Origin: an uncultured Bacilli bacterium
GTDB lineage: Bacteria; Bacillota_I; Bacilli_A; RF39; UBA660
NCBI GenBank assembly: GCA_947628095.1
Contig: CANQYO010000004.1
Coordinates: 1 to 45,078, forward strand
Length of the DNA: 45,078 nt
Reading direction: 5' to 3'
This document shows, piece by piece, positions 9,077-16,745 of this stretch (within the stretch, counting starts at the first letter, position 1; every line of letters begins with the position of its first letter). The notes beneath the pieces were generated by a model. It had not been told where the DNA came from. It made no database searches and worked only from the letters and a program-made list of their open reading frames with translations. The position numbers were made by a program, and so were the translations under genes.

Positions 9077-10240
9077 TTAATTAGTTCCAATCAAAATTTT
9101 ATTAAAATATTCATTCAACCAAACGGTTGGAAAACCTACAAATTTAATATGAAAAACATATACTCCTAAAATATCTTTAATGTTCACTTCCTTTATATCA
9201 TAAGTAATATTATTATCTCCTTTTGTAATATAAACTATTTTATTGTTAGATTTATATCTTTTAACTACTCTATGTGATATATTTTTCCCATCTGATTTAT
9301 AAATAATAATTGTACCAATAGGTATATTGGAAAGTTCTTCTTCACTTAATTTTTTAAAAATAACAACATCACCACGAGACATGGTTGGAACCATACTATT
9401 TGAAAGAATAGCAATTGGTTCATATTTAAATGCACCTAACATAAAACTTATTAAAGCAACACCAAGACTAAGCATAAAAATACTATTTACTTTAAAACAC
9501 ATTTTTTCTTTTTTTCTTTGGAACTTTTTCTGACTTTTAATAAATTTACATTTAAAAAATACATATACAAAACCTATTGTAATTAATTCTATTGAACCTT
9601 GTAAAAACCAATTAATACTAGGAATAATTGGAGTTAAAATAAAAATCAATTTAACAAGTATTCTTAAAATCAATGGTAATATATATACATTGTTTACAAT
9701 TAAATAAATATAGAGAATATTGCCAGCAATTATAGGAAAAACATTAGAACAAATATATTTAAATAACTCTTCATGATTAGAAAGAGAATTATTTAAAACA
9801 TTATAATCTATTTGAATTAAAACAAATATAATTAAAAGTACAATTAAATTTTTTCTATTATTCTTATTTTTAACAATTAAAATATTTCTTAACCATTCAA
9901 TTCCAATTATGGGAACAATCGTGACTATTAAATTCTTTAAAACATCTAAAAAATCATGACTATAAGGACTAATTGTAAACCCAAATTTTAATCCCATATA
10001 ATAATATATAAATATAAATAAAATTAACATTATAACTATATAAAGAAAATTTCTATTATTAAGATTAGTTTTAAAATAACTTATCTTTTTAGACTTTATC
10101 AAATAAAATATTATCAAAAGCCATATCAATGGATTGATTATATTAACAAATAATGTTGCATTATATATATTTAAAACTATTGTTATAAATAAGTAACTAA
10201 TTAAAACAAATAACCATTTTGTTTCTTTAATATTATTCAT
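9077..10240 (-). CDS. SipW-type signal peptidase I with extra membrane domain
   Basis: Type I signal peptidase of the archaeal/ER (SipW) class, which uses Ser-His rather than Ser-Lys. The C-terminal third has SNSMVPTMSRGDVV (Ser282), ISHRVV (His323) and KGDNN (Asp342), then a closing hydrophobic stretch. The first 230 or so residues are a polytopic domain of about seven or eight hydrophobic helices. SipW proteins are usually about 190 residues, so this 387-residue form is roughly doubled by its N-terminal domain. It sits between a TasA/camelysin-like precursor and a DUF5305 gene, so its natural substrate is probably the neighbour and perhaps the large surface proteins in this window. Confidence 0.88.
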   Translation of the reverse strand: MNNIKETKWLFVLISYLFITIVLNIYNATLFVNIINPLIWLLIIFYLIKSKKISYFKTNLNNRNFLYIVIMLILFIFIYYYMGLKFGFTISPYSHDFLDVLKNLIVTIVPIIGIEWLRNILIVKNKNNRKNLIVLLIIFVLIQIDYNVLNNSLSNHEELFKYICSNVFPIIAGNILYIYLIVNNVYILPLILRILVKLIFILTPIIPSINWFLQGSIELITIGFVYVFFKCKFIKSQKKFQRKKEKMCFKVNSIFMLSLGVALISFMLGAFKYEPIAILSNSMVPTMSRGDVVIFKKLSEEELSNIPIGTIIIYKSDGKNISHRVVKRYKSNNKIVYITKGDNNITYDIKEVNIKDILGVYVFHIKFVGFPTVWLNEYFNKILIGTN

Positions 10241-10275
10241 ATTTGAATTTTTTTCTAGGTAAATAGTACCAAATT

Positions 10276-10767
10276 TTATTTTTGAACATATTCTATAATA
10301 CCGGTTATTGAATTAGTTTTTACTTCTTGATTTTCTTCTGTATCACTAGAATAAGAAACTTTCACTGTAAACGAAGTTTTACTGCCAGCTTTTAATTCTT
10401 TAGATAATTCACTAGTTTCATAAAGAATTGAATCAGAACCTTTCTCATCAGTTTTAAATACAACATTAGCTAATTTGGCATCAATTGTGCCTTGATTTTC
10501 AATAGTAATAAGATAAATTACTTCATCTCCAGGCTGATACAATTTAAGATTAAAAGTAGCACTTGTATTTGTATAAGTAGGATTACCAGGATTACAATTT
10601 CCTTTTATACTACTTACTTCTATATTTGTAATTTTAACATTCCATTCACCAACAATCTCAGCCGTCCCATTTAAATTCAAATTAGTTGAAAATAAGGAAT
10701 AACCGACAGACATTATTAATAAAGCAATTAATAAAACCAAAATAAACCAATTTCTTTTTTTCTTCAT
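10276..10767 (-). CDS. TasA/camelysin-like secreted protein with SipW-type leader
   Basis: A 163-residue exported protein. The leader is KKKRNW, a hydrophobic stretch, then SVGYSLFSTNLNLNGTAEI, which resembles the SipW-cognate signal found in TasA and camelysin precursors. The rest is a beta-rich domain of about 130 residues with one Cys. The start lies behind a very strong AAGGGGG site. It is first in an operon with a SipW-type peptidase and a DUF5305 protein, the same logic as tapA-sipW-tasA in B. subtilis, where the fibre protein is matured by its dedicated peptidase. Whether it forms fibres cannot be judged from sequence. Confidence 0.75.
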   Translation of the reverse strand: MKKKRNWFILVLLIALLIMSVGYSLFSTNLNLNGTAEIVGEWNVKITNIEVSSIKGNCNPGNPTYTNTSATFNLKLYQPGDEVIYLITIENQGTIDAKLANVVFKTDEKGSDSILYETSELSKELKAGSKTSFTVKVSYSSDTEENQEVKTNSITGIIEYVQK

Positions 10768-10886
10768 TATACTACCCCCTTTTTTGGTTTTTATATTAGA
10801 TAAATTAATATTCCAATTACTATTCTATTGTATTTTATGTTTCATAAAAATTATTAATTAGGTCTAAAGTCATAGTAATAATAAAA

Positions 10887-10943
10887 AAACTATTATAAAT
10901 ATGAAAAAATAGTTTAATTCAAATTTTCATATCATAATAGTTT
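10887..10943 (-). terminator. Terminator of lepB
   Basis: A long interrupted hairpin: AAACTATTAT at 10887-10896 pairs with ATAATAGTTT at 10934-10943, with a second paired block ATATGAAAA/TTTTCATAT inside. Ts follow on the minus strand. Confidence 0.75.
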
Positions 10944-10961
10944 TTATATCATAACATTTTT

Positions 10962-11477
10962 TTAATTTTTTATTCCAAATCTATTAAATGGAAACAATAC
11001 TAAAGAAGTTTTTCCTAAAATTTCCTCTCTTTTGATTAAACCTATAACTCTTGAATCAAGAGAAATATCTCGATTATCACCTACTACAAAATAATACCCC
11101 TCAGGAATTTTTTTCTCTAAAACATAATCGTCTGTTTTCTCATGATTAAAATTTTCCTTAACTTCTTTATCATTAATATATAACTTATTATCTCGGTATT
11201 CAACATTCTCTCCTGGTAGACCAATTACTCTTTTTATTAAATATTCTTTATCTTTTTTTATAACAACAATATCAAATCTTTTTATATCAGTAAAACGATA
11301 ACTAATTTTATCAAGTATCATTATATCTTTATCAAGCAAAGTTTCATTCATACTATCACCATTAACACGAATAGGAGCAATAATAAATTGTTTTAAAAGA
11401 ATAACCGCAATGATAATAATTATATAACTTAGCCATCCTGAAAGAAGAGAAAGGGTTATTTTTTTTTCATTTTCCAT
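10962..11477 (-). CDS. lepB: Signal peptidase I (Ser-Lys type)
   Basis: Classical bacterial type I signal peptidase of 171 residues that removes Sec signal peptides outside the membrane. It has one N-terminal helix (about 16-34), the box B motif NGDSM (Ser42), box D LIKRVIGLPG (Lys82), and box E GDNRDISLDSR. This is the ordinary signal peptidase of the cell and differs in chemistry from the SipW-type enzyme just downstream. The ATG at 11477 has no good ribosome site. A small hairpin with a T-run lies between it and the rplS stop, so expression may depend on readthrough from rplS. A longer in-frame start at 11534 (TTG, inside rplS) is possible but less likely. Confidence 0.93.
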   Translation of the reverse strand: MENEKKITLSLLSGWLSYIIIIIAVILLKQFIIAPIRVNGDSMNETLLDKDIMILDKISYRFTDIKRFDIVVIKKDKEYLIKRVIGLPGENVEYRDNKLYINDKEVKENFNHEKTDDYVLEKKIPEGYYFVVGDNRDISLDSRVIGLIKREEILGKTSLVLFPFNRFGIKN

Positions 11478-11482
11478 ATAAA

Positions 11483-11504
11483 TAAAAAGGGTTAGTTTTA
11501 CCCT
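11483..11504 (-). terminator. Short terminator-like hairpin between rplS and lepB
   Basis: A 5-bp stem AGGGT/ACCCT with a 7-nt loop is followed by TTTTTA, lying exactly at the rplS stop and six bases before the lepB ATG. It may attenuate transcription into lepB. Confidence 0.5.
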
Positions 11505-11841
11505 ATCCCCTTTCCTTAATTTTGTATTGACCAACTAAATCTTTTAAGAAATTTAACTTAGCACGTCTAACTTTTCCTTTTTTAACAACTGTAATTAAAG
11601 CAATCTTAGGTGAATGTATTGGGAAAGTTCTTTCAACTCCAATACCATATGAAACTTTACGAACTGTAAAGGTTTCAGAAACACCTGAACCATGTCTTTT
11701 TACTACAATTCCTTCAAAAGCTTGAATTCTTTCTCTTTTACCTTCGATGATTTTAACATCAACTCTAACAGTATCACCTACTCTAAATTCTGGAATGTTA
11801 GGATTTAACTGTGACGCAGTAATCTTGTCAATTACGTTCAT
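11503..11841 (-). CDS. rplS: 50S ribosomal protein L19
   Basis: Ribosomal protein L19, at the 30S-50S interface. The product is 112 residues with family hallmarks [53 protein letters not shown] and the [10 protein letters not shown] tail. The second of two in-frame ATGs (11841) is preferred: the first at 11847 abuts AAGGAAG, while the second has about seven bases of spacing. lepB follows, an arrangement also seen near rplS in Bacillus. Confidence 0.97.
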   Translation of the reverse strand: MNVIDKITASQLNPNIPEFRVGDTVRVDVKIIEGKRERIQAFEGIVVKRHGSGVSETFTVRKVSYGIGVERTFPIHSPKIALITVVKKGKVRRAKLNFLKDLVGQYKIKERG

Positions 11842-11864
11842 ATTCATCTTCCTTTCTAATCATG

Positions 11865-11870
11865 ATTATA
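11865..11870 (-). promoter_or_regulatory. -10 element of rplS promoter
   Basis: A perfect TATAAT lies about 24 bases before the rplS start. The -35 region (TTCGCT, 11893-11888) is poor. Predicted leader is about 17 nt. Confidence 0.45.
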
Positions 11871-12012
11871 CTTAAATAATACTAAGCAGCGAATCACATC
11901 TAAGAATATACCATATTTTATGGGAAAATGCAAACTTTTTCTTTATTTTTCCATATTTTTAAGTTAATTTCTAAATTCAATTTATTTAATTTTTCTAAAA
12001 TAGTTAAATTCT

Positions 12013-12729
12013 TTATGCTTGATACAATTCATAATCATAATCAAGAATCATTTTAATATTTTCTTTTAAAATTTCATCAATTTTAGTAAAATATAATTCA
12101 ATTTTAAAATTATCACTAGATACTATTTGTATTTTTTCTAAAAGACAAGTTCCCATATCAACAATTAAAGTCTTTTCTTTTAAATATTTTTTTAATTCAT
12201 TTTTTATAATTGGATAATGAGTACAACCTAAAACTAAAACTTCATAATCTTTTACTAAATTAGTATATTTTTTTATTATTTCTAAATCTATTTGTTTTTT
12301 TTCAATCATAGGAACAAATTCAGGGGTTGCTATCTCTAATATTTCTTTAGTTAAATTCTTACTAAAAATGTGACTATCTATTGTTCTATTTGTTCCGAAT
12401 ATAGCTATTTTATTTTTGTTCAATGCTTTTAAATATGAAATAGTTGGAGATATTATATCAATAATTTTTATTTTACTTATTTTTTTTAAAGTTTGATAAC
12501 AATTTGAACTAACTGTTCCACAAGCTATTATTATTAAATCAACTTTTTTTTGATAAAAAAAATTAAGAATTTTTTTAGATAATTCTAAAAGTTCATTAGG
12601 ATTTTTATCTCCATAAGGAAGATTTTTAGTATCTCCATAATATATATATTCAGCACATGGGTATTGTTTTAAAATTTCTTTTAAGACATTTAACCCTCCA
12701 ATTCCTGAATCAAACACTCCTACTCTCAT
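12013..12729 (-). CDS. murI: Glutamate racemase
   Basis: Makes D-glutamate for peptidoglycan. The 238-residue protein starts with the classic GVFDSGIGGLNVL and YYGDTKNLPYGDK. The two catalytic cysteines are Cys70 (IIACGTVSSN) and Cys179 (LGCTHYP). The first motif is ACGT rather than the usual ACNT, a variant seen in some Firmicutes. AAGGAGG lies five bases before the ATG. Two overlapping TATAAT boxes occur on the minus strand at 12768-12780, without a good -35 element. It lies downstream of mgtC but is separated by a terminator, so it is probably transcribed alone. Confidence 0.95.
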   Translation of the reverse strand: MRVGVFDSGIGGLNVLKEILKQYPCAEYIYYGDTKNLPYGDKNPNELLELSKKILNFFYQKKVDLIIIACGTVSSNCYQTLKKISKIKIIDIISPTISYLKALNKNKIAIFGTNRTIDSHIFSKNLTKEILEIATPEFVPMIEKKQIDLEIIKKYTNLVKDYEVLVLGCTHYPIIKNELKKYLKEKTLIVDMGTCLLEKIQIVSSDNFKIELYFTKIDEILKENIKMILDYDYELYQA

Positions 12730-12802
12730 TATTCCTCCTTGATTAAATTTATTTCTAAGTAAACAATATTATACATTATAAATCAAAATTAGAAAAGAAC
12801 TT

Positions 12803-12838
12803 AAAAAGAATTAGACTATAATTCATCATCTAATTCTT
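12803..12838 (-). terminator. Terminator of mgtC
   Basis: A perfect 10-bp stem (AAGAATTAGA/TCTAATTCTT; 12806-12815 with 12829-12838) runs into Ts on the minus strand. It overlaps the last codons of mgtC. Confidence 0.8.
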
Positions 12839-13520
12839 CATTTTTTACTTCTCCTATTTTTTTAATATTAAATGTTTGAAATTTATATTTATCATAACTT
12901 AAATCAAGTAATTTTTGAAATTCTTGATATTTATTTTTATCAACTAAAATATTAATAGTTAATGTGTCAAGATTACCTTTCTTTATATTAATATCTTTAA
13001 CTTCAATTTGATTTTTTGAAAAATATTCAAATATTGTATTTTTAATATTTTTTACATCTTTACTTTGACCTTTAATAATTACTTGATAATTTAAAATAAC
13101 ATGCTTTTTATCACTTAGTTCATTAATAAAACTATTTACATATCTTAAAATTATATTTGAAAATAAAATTATAACTGTTCCTAAAATTGCCTCTTTTATT
13201 GCACCACCTGCACATAAAATACCAATAGCAGCATCACACCATAAAGTAGCAGCTGTTGTTAAACCTCGAACCTTACGTCCATCTTTAATAATAACCCCTG
13301 CGCCTAAAAAACCTATTCCGGTTACAACTTGAGAAGCAATACGTGAAATATCAGTTGCTCCTACTGAAAACGAAAAACTAACAAATAAAAAAGCTCCAAT
13401 TGAAACTAAAATAGTTGTTCTAAGTCCAATTATTCTTCTTCTAAATTGTCTTTCAATTCCAATTAAAAAACTTAAAGCAAAGCAAATTGCTAGAGCATAA
13501 ACAAAATTATTAAAGTCCAC
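12816..13520 (-). CDS. MgtC/SapB-family membrane protein
   Basis: A polytopic inner-membrane protein of the MgtC family, linked in other bacteria to growth at low magnesium and intracellular survival. The N-terminal half has four or five helices with the family signatures SFLIGIERQFRRRIIGLRTT and TGIGFLGAGVIIKDGRKVRG-LTTAATLWCDAAIG. The C-terminal 90 residues resemble the ACT-like domain of MgtC. I chose GTG at 13520 because AGGAG lies nine bases before it; the in-frame TTG at 13529 abuts that site. It is divergent from the ferredoxin gene, with its own strong promoter. Confidence 0.9.
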   Translation of the reverse strand: MDFNNFVYALAICFALSFLIGIERQFRRRIIGLRTTILVSIGAFLFVSFSFSVGATDISRIASQVVTGIGFLGAGVIIKDGRKVRGLTTAATLWCDAAIGILCAGGAIKEAILGTVIILFSNIILRYVNSFINELSDKKHVILNYQVIIKGQSKDVKNIKNTIFEYFSKNQIEVKDINIKKGNLDTLTINILVDKNKYQEFQKLLDLSYDKYKFQTFNIKKIGEVKNEELDDEL

Positions 13521-13545
13521 TAGTCTCAACTCCTATTATGTATTA

Positions 13546-13574
13546 ATAATACAATAAAAATATCCAATTGACAA
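13546..13574 (-). promoter_or_regulatory. Promoter of mgtC-like gene
   Basis: TTGTCA (13574-13569), 17 bases, TATTAT (13551-13546), about 25 bases before the GTG start. Confidence 0.65.
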
Positions 13575-13617
13575 GCAGTTTTCAAAAATTAATCTTATTC
13601 TTATTTATCAAATTGTC

Positions 13618-13646
13618 TTGCTAAATAATCAAATTCTTAATATAAT
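13618..13646 (+). promoter_or_regulatory. Promoter of ferredoxin gene
   Basis: TTGCTA (13618-13623), 17 bases, perfect TATAAT (13641-13646). The leader is about 17 nt and contains GGAGG. Confidence 0.65.
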
Positions 13647-13669
13647 TATATTGGAGGTAGAATAAAATA

Positions 13670-13855
13670 ATGAAAGTAAAAGTAGTAGAAGAAAAATGTA
13701 TTGGATGTGGTTATTGTCAATCAACTTGTGATGATGTATTTGAAGTAGAAGATGTTAGCCATGTTAAAGTTGATACAGTACCTGAAAATTTAGTTGAAGC
13801 TGTTACAAATGCTATTGAAGGTTGTCCAACTGAAGCAATTGAAGAAGTGAAATAA
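13670..13855 (+). CDS. fer: Ferredoxin, single [4Fe-4S] cluster
   Basis: Small electron carrier of 61 residues. Cluster ligands are the Cys of CIGCGYC and the Cys of EGCPTEAI; the extra Cys in QSTCDD is also typical of Firmicutes Fer. The acidic remainder fits a soluble ferredoxin. GGAGG precedes the ATG by nine bases. It has its own promoter and terminator. A plausible partner in this window is the pyruvate:ferredoxin oxidoreductase at 26.5-29.9 kb, but they are not linked. Confidence 0.92.
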   Translation: MKVKVVEEKCIGCGYCQSTCDDVFEVEDVSHVKVDTVPENLVEAVTNAIEGCPTEAIEEVK

Positions 13856-13870
13856 AAAGATAAAAAACAA

Positions 13871-13899
13871 AATTGATGCCAACAAACATCAATTTTTTT
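13871..13899. terminator. Terminator between ferredoxin gene and alkD-like gene
   Basis: An 8-bp perfect stem AATTGATG/CATCAATT (13871-13878 with 13887-13894) is followed by Ts on the plus strand. The minus strand is also T-rich, so it can serve both convergent genes. Confidence 0.8.
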
Positions 13900-14617
13900 C
13901 TTCTTTATCTTCTATTCTTTTAAGAGACTTTATAAATTTTTTCTCATCTTCACTTATACGTCTTGATTCAATAATCTTAGTTAAAGTTTTATTATAAACA
14001 AAATTATTTTTAAGATTTACAATATAAATAAGGGTTGTTTCACGATATTTAATATAAGCAATTGATAAAAGCCAAGCAATAGCCATATTTACATAATAAT
14101 CATCACTTTTAACTTTAGTAACTACTTCTAAAGTTTTTTCAAGATAGATATCATGTAAATAATAATTTAATAAAACTACAATTCCACATCTTTTTGACCA
14201 ATTATTCTTAGAATGAATTAAAGTTTTAGCAAATTTAAACCCTTCAGGTGGAGATTTTTTTAATATTTTTAGGTTTGTTACTAATAAATCTATATGAGCC
14301 CAATTATTAGCTTTTTTTAAATAAGTTGTTATATAATTTTTAAATGTTTCAAAATCTAATTTTAAATAACCATAAATAAAGCCTTCAATCATAATCGCTT
14401 CATATAAATCTGAAGTATTTACTCTTATAAATTCCAAATAATTATGCTTACTTATTTCCTTAGCTATTTTTTTAAGTTCAGATGTTCTAACACCAATTAA
14501 ATTATTACATTCAATTATCTTTCCATGAAATTCTTGATATTTTTTATCTTGTAATGTATATAAATAATTTATAAATTCTTGATAAGTTTCCTTAGTCCAA
14601 GTTATATTAAAATTCAC
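13889..14617 (-). CDS. AlkD-like DNA glycosylase (HEAT-like repeats)
   Basis: Belongs to the DNA alkylation repair family (AlkC/AlkD), helical-repeat proteins that excise N3- and N7-alkylated purines. The 242-residue protein shows candidates for the AlkD active-site residues: Trp and Asp in NNWAHIDLL, Arg in NNWSKRCGIVVLL and Trp in NMAIAWLLS. GVRTSELKKIAKEI near residue 42 is also typical. The start is a GTG whose first four bases are the end of deoB (GTGA), with GGAG nine bases before it. It is therefore the second gene of a deoB operon. Confidence 0.85.
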   Translation of the reverse strand: MNFNITWTKETYQEFINYLYTLQDKKYQEFHGKIIECNNLIGVRTSELKKIAKEISKHNYLEFIRVNTSDLYEAIMIEGFIYGYLKLDFETFKNYITTYLKKANNWAHIDLLVTNLKILKKSPPEGFKFAKTLIHSKNNWSKRCGIVVLLNYYLHDIYLEKTLEVVTKVKSDDYYVNMAIAWLLSIAYIKYRETTLIYIVNLKNNFVYNKTLTKIIESRRISEDEKKFIKSLKRIEDKEEKN

Positions 14618-15780
14618 TTTAATTGCTCCAAAAATGATGAACCCATTTCACTTTTTAAATTAAAATTATCAAGAATTGTTGCTCCAATTGAAGCAAATGT
14701 TTCTAAATTATCAAGACGAGTTGGTGTTTTAAATTCTTTATTATAAATTAAAACAGGCGTTGTTTCTCTAGTATGGTCAGTTCCAGGAGCTGTTGGGTCA
14801 TTTCCATGGTCAGCTGTTATTATTAATAAATCTGTTGGTTTTAAAAGATTTTTGATACTTTCAATATTATTATCAACTAAACTTAAAGCTTCCATATACC
14901 CTTTAGGATTACGACGATGTCCATATTTAGAATCAAAATCATTCAAATTAGCAAAGCAAAGACCTGTAAAATCTTCTAAAATTGCTTCTTTAATTTTATT
15001 AATTCCATCTAAATTATCTTGAGTTTTAGTCTTTTTAGTTATTCCACAATCATTAAAAATATCACTTATTTTTCCAATTGAAAGAACATCATAATGATTA
15101 TCTTTTAATATATCTAAAGCTGTTTGTTTAGGAGGATTTAAAGCATAATCATGACGATTACTTGTACGAGTAAAATTACCTGGTTCTCCAATAAAAGGTC
15201 TAGCGATTATTCTCCCTACTTTCCATTCATCTTTTTTAGTAATTTCTCTTGCTATACTACAAATTTTATATAATTCTTCAAGAGGAACAACCTCTTCATG
15301 AGCAGCTATTTGTAAAACTGAATCTGCACTAGTATAAACTATAATTGCTCCCGTTTTCATATGCTCTTCTCCTAATTCTTCAATTATTTCAGTTCCACTA
15401 GCACTTTTATTACCAATTACTTTTCGACCACATTTTACTTCAAGTTCTTTAATTAATTCTAAAGGAAAACCCGTATCTGTAAATGTTTTAAGAGGCTTTT
15501 CAGTTTTTACCCCCATCATTTCTAAATGACCTGTTAAAGTATCTTTTCCATTACTAACACAAATAGCTCTTGTATAATAAGAATCTACTTCAGTATTTCG
15601 ATTATAAATTAAATTTAAAAGTCCCATTTTTTCTAAATTAGGAAGACTTCCACCTGTTGCTTCTAAAGTATGTAAAAGAGTATTAACTTGATTATCTCCA
15701 AACTTTTTTTCATCTTTAGCACATCCTATTCCAACAGAATCTAAGACTACTAAAAATATTCGCTTATATTTTTTATACAT
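14614..15780 (-). CDS. deoB: Phosphopentomutase
   Basis: Interconverts ribose-1-phosphate/ribose-5-phosphate and the deoxy forms in nucleoside salvage. The 388-residue protein has the alkaline-phosphatase-like metal motifs VVLDSVGIG near the N-terminus, and TADHGNDPT and GTDHTRETTPV near the C-terminus, plus the DeoB cap. The ATG at 15780 has GGAGG five bases upstream; an in-frame ATG at 15792 precedes that site. It overlaps the AlkD-like gene by four bases. cdd, another nucleoside-salvage gene, is in the next operon upstream. Confidence 0.96.
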   Translation of the reverse strand: MYKKYKRIFLVVLDSVGIGCAKDEKKFGDNQVNTLLHTLEATGGSLPNLEKMGLLNLIYNRNTEVDSYYTRAICVSNGKDTLTGHLEMMGVKTEKPLKTFTDTGFPLELIKELEVKCGRKVIGNKSASGTEIIEELGEEHMKTGAIIVYTSADSVLQIAAHEEVVPLEELYKICSIAREITKKDEWKVGRIIARPFIGEPGNFTRTSNRHDYALNPPKQTALDILKDNHYDVLSIGKISDIFNDCGITKKTKTQDNLDGINKIKEAILEDFTGLCFANLNDFDSKYGHRRNPKGYMEALSLVDNNIESIKNLLKPTDLLIITADHGNDPTAPGTDHTRETTPVLIYNKEFKTPTRLDNLETFASIGATILDNFNLKSEMGSSFLEQLK

Positions 15781-15797
15781 AACATCCTCCAATTTTT

Positions 15798-15827
15798 ATT
15801 ATATATTATTTAAATACTATAAAACAA
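15798..15827 (-). promoter_or_regulatory. Promoter of deoB
   Basis: TTGTTT (15827-15822), 18 bases, perfect TATAAT (15803-15798), about 18 bases before the deoB start. Confidence 0.5.
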
Positions 15828-15832
15828 GCAAA

Positions 15833-15866
15833 TAAAAAAAAATGACATTTTTTGACATCATTTTTT
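15833..15866 (-). terminator. Terminator of the yqeY-recO operon
   Basis: A 9-bp stem AAAAAATGA/TCATTTTTT (15837-15845 with 15858-15866) with a T-run on the minus strand, 21 bases after the recO stop. Confidence 0.7.
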
Positions 15867-15887
15867 AAACTCTTTTATTAAAAATTA

Positions 15888-16625
15888 TTATTTAGTTAAA
15901 AAAACTTTTGGTATAGTTTCAACTTTTTTTAAATATATTCCTGTATAAGTTTCATAATATTCTTTTAAAAACAAATTAAGTTCTTCTCTAACCTTTGAAG
16001 AAGTTATTTTTAATTTATCAATCTTTCTAATATCAACACTTTGAAAAAGTCTTAATAATTTAATAGTATTCGGTAAAAATTGATATGTATCTTGATAACA
16101 ATTTCTGCAAACCATTCCTCCTCTAGTAATATCAAAAGTTACAGTTTCTAAATTTCCACAAGAAATACAAGCTGTAAAATCTGGTCTTACTCCAAGAAAA
16201 TCTAAAAGTTTAACTTCATAAATATTACTTATTAAATCTGGCTCTAACCCTTCATTTATTTTAAGTAAAGATTGTTTTAAAAAATCAAACAATAACCCAT
16301 TGTTATTATCTTTTAAAACACTTCTAGTTATATCAATTAAGTAATTGGCATAACTCATTTTTTTAAAATCATTCATTATATTTTTTAAAGAATTAATAAT
16401 ATTTCCTTCGATTAAAGTTCCCATTCCATGTTCTTTATAATTCATAGTAAAATTAGCATATACTAATTTCATACTAACTCCACGAAGTCGACTTTTTATT
16501 GCTCTTGAACCTTTTGAAAGAAGGGTAATAAGTCCATACTCTTTAGTTAAAATATTTAAAATTTTACTTGTTTCACTGTAATTTGTCTCATTTAAGACTA
16601 TTCCCTCTACTGTTATTTTCTCCAT
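15888..16625 (-). CDS. recO: DNA repair protein RecO
   Basis: Recombination mediator that anneals single strands and helps RecR load RecA. The 245-residue protein has an N-terminal OB-fold (EGIVLNETNYSETSKIL, YGLITLLSKGSR), a helical middle, and a four-Cys zinc site made of CISCG and CRNC near residues 152-178. AAGGTG precedes the ATG. Its start lies inside the end of the tiny yqzL gene (38-nt overlap), and it ends the operon yqeY-rnhB-cdd-era-yqzL-recO. Confidence 0.94.
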   Translation of the reverse strand: MEKITVEGIVLNETNYSETSKILNILTKEYGLITLLSKGSRAIKSRLRGVSMKLVYANFTMNYKEHGMGTLIEGNIINSLKNIMNDFKKMSYANYLIDITRSVLKDNNNGLLFDFLKQSLLKINEGLEPDLISNIYEVKLLDFLGVRPDFTACISCGNLETVTFDITRGGMVCRNCYQDTYQFLPNTIKLLRLFQSVDIRKIDKLKITSSKVREELNLFLKEYYETYTGIYLKKVETIPKVFLTK

Positions 16626-16707
16626 TTTTCACCTTAATTTCATTATATAAAAGATAATATTTTATATCTCCAGTCTTTTTAAATAAACTCCATAAAATAT
16701 CTTCCAT
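16588..16707 (-). CDS. yqzL: YqzL-like small protein
   Basis: A 39-residue frame that starts at ATG 16707 behind GGTGAT and ends at TGA 16590-16588, inside recO. It begins MEDILWSLFKKTGDIKYYLL, which resembles B. subtilis YqzL (Trp, Phe, TG, then YLLF/YLLY and Glu). The position between era and recO is also the same as in Bacillus. The C-terminus (NSRGNSLK) is encoded in the recO overlap and is probably not conserved. Function is unknown. It is too short for routine calling, but position, start site and sequence all agree. Confidence 0.75.
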   Translation of the reverse strand: MEDILWSLFKKTGDIKYYLLYNEIKVKNGENNSRGNSLK

Positions 16708-16745
16708 AATATCACCAATTATATAATGTTTAAAATTATTAAAAC

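Noticed and set aside
11848-12012. L19 leader RNA upstream of rplS
   Set aside because: The predicted transcription start leaves only about 17 nt of leader, and I could not find a structured element.
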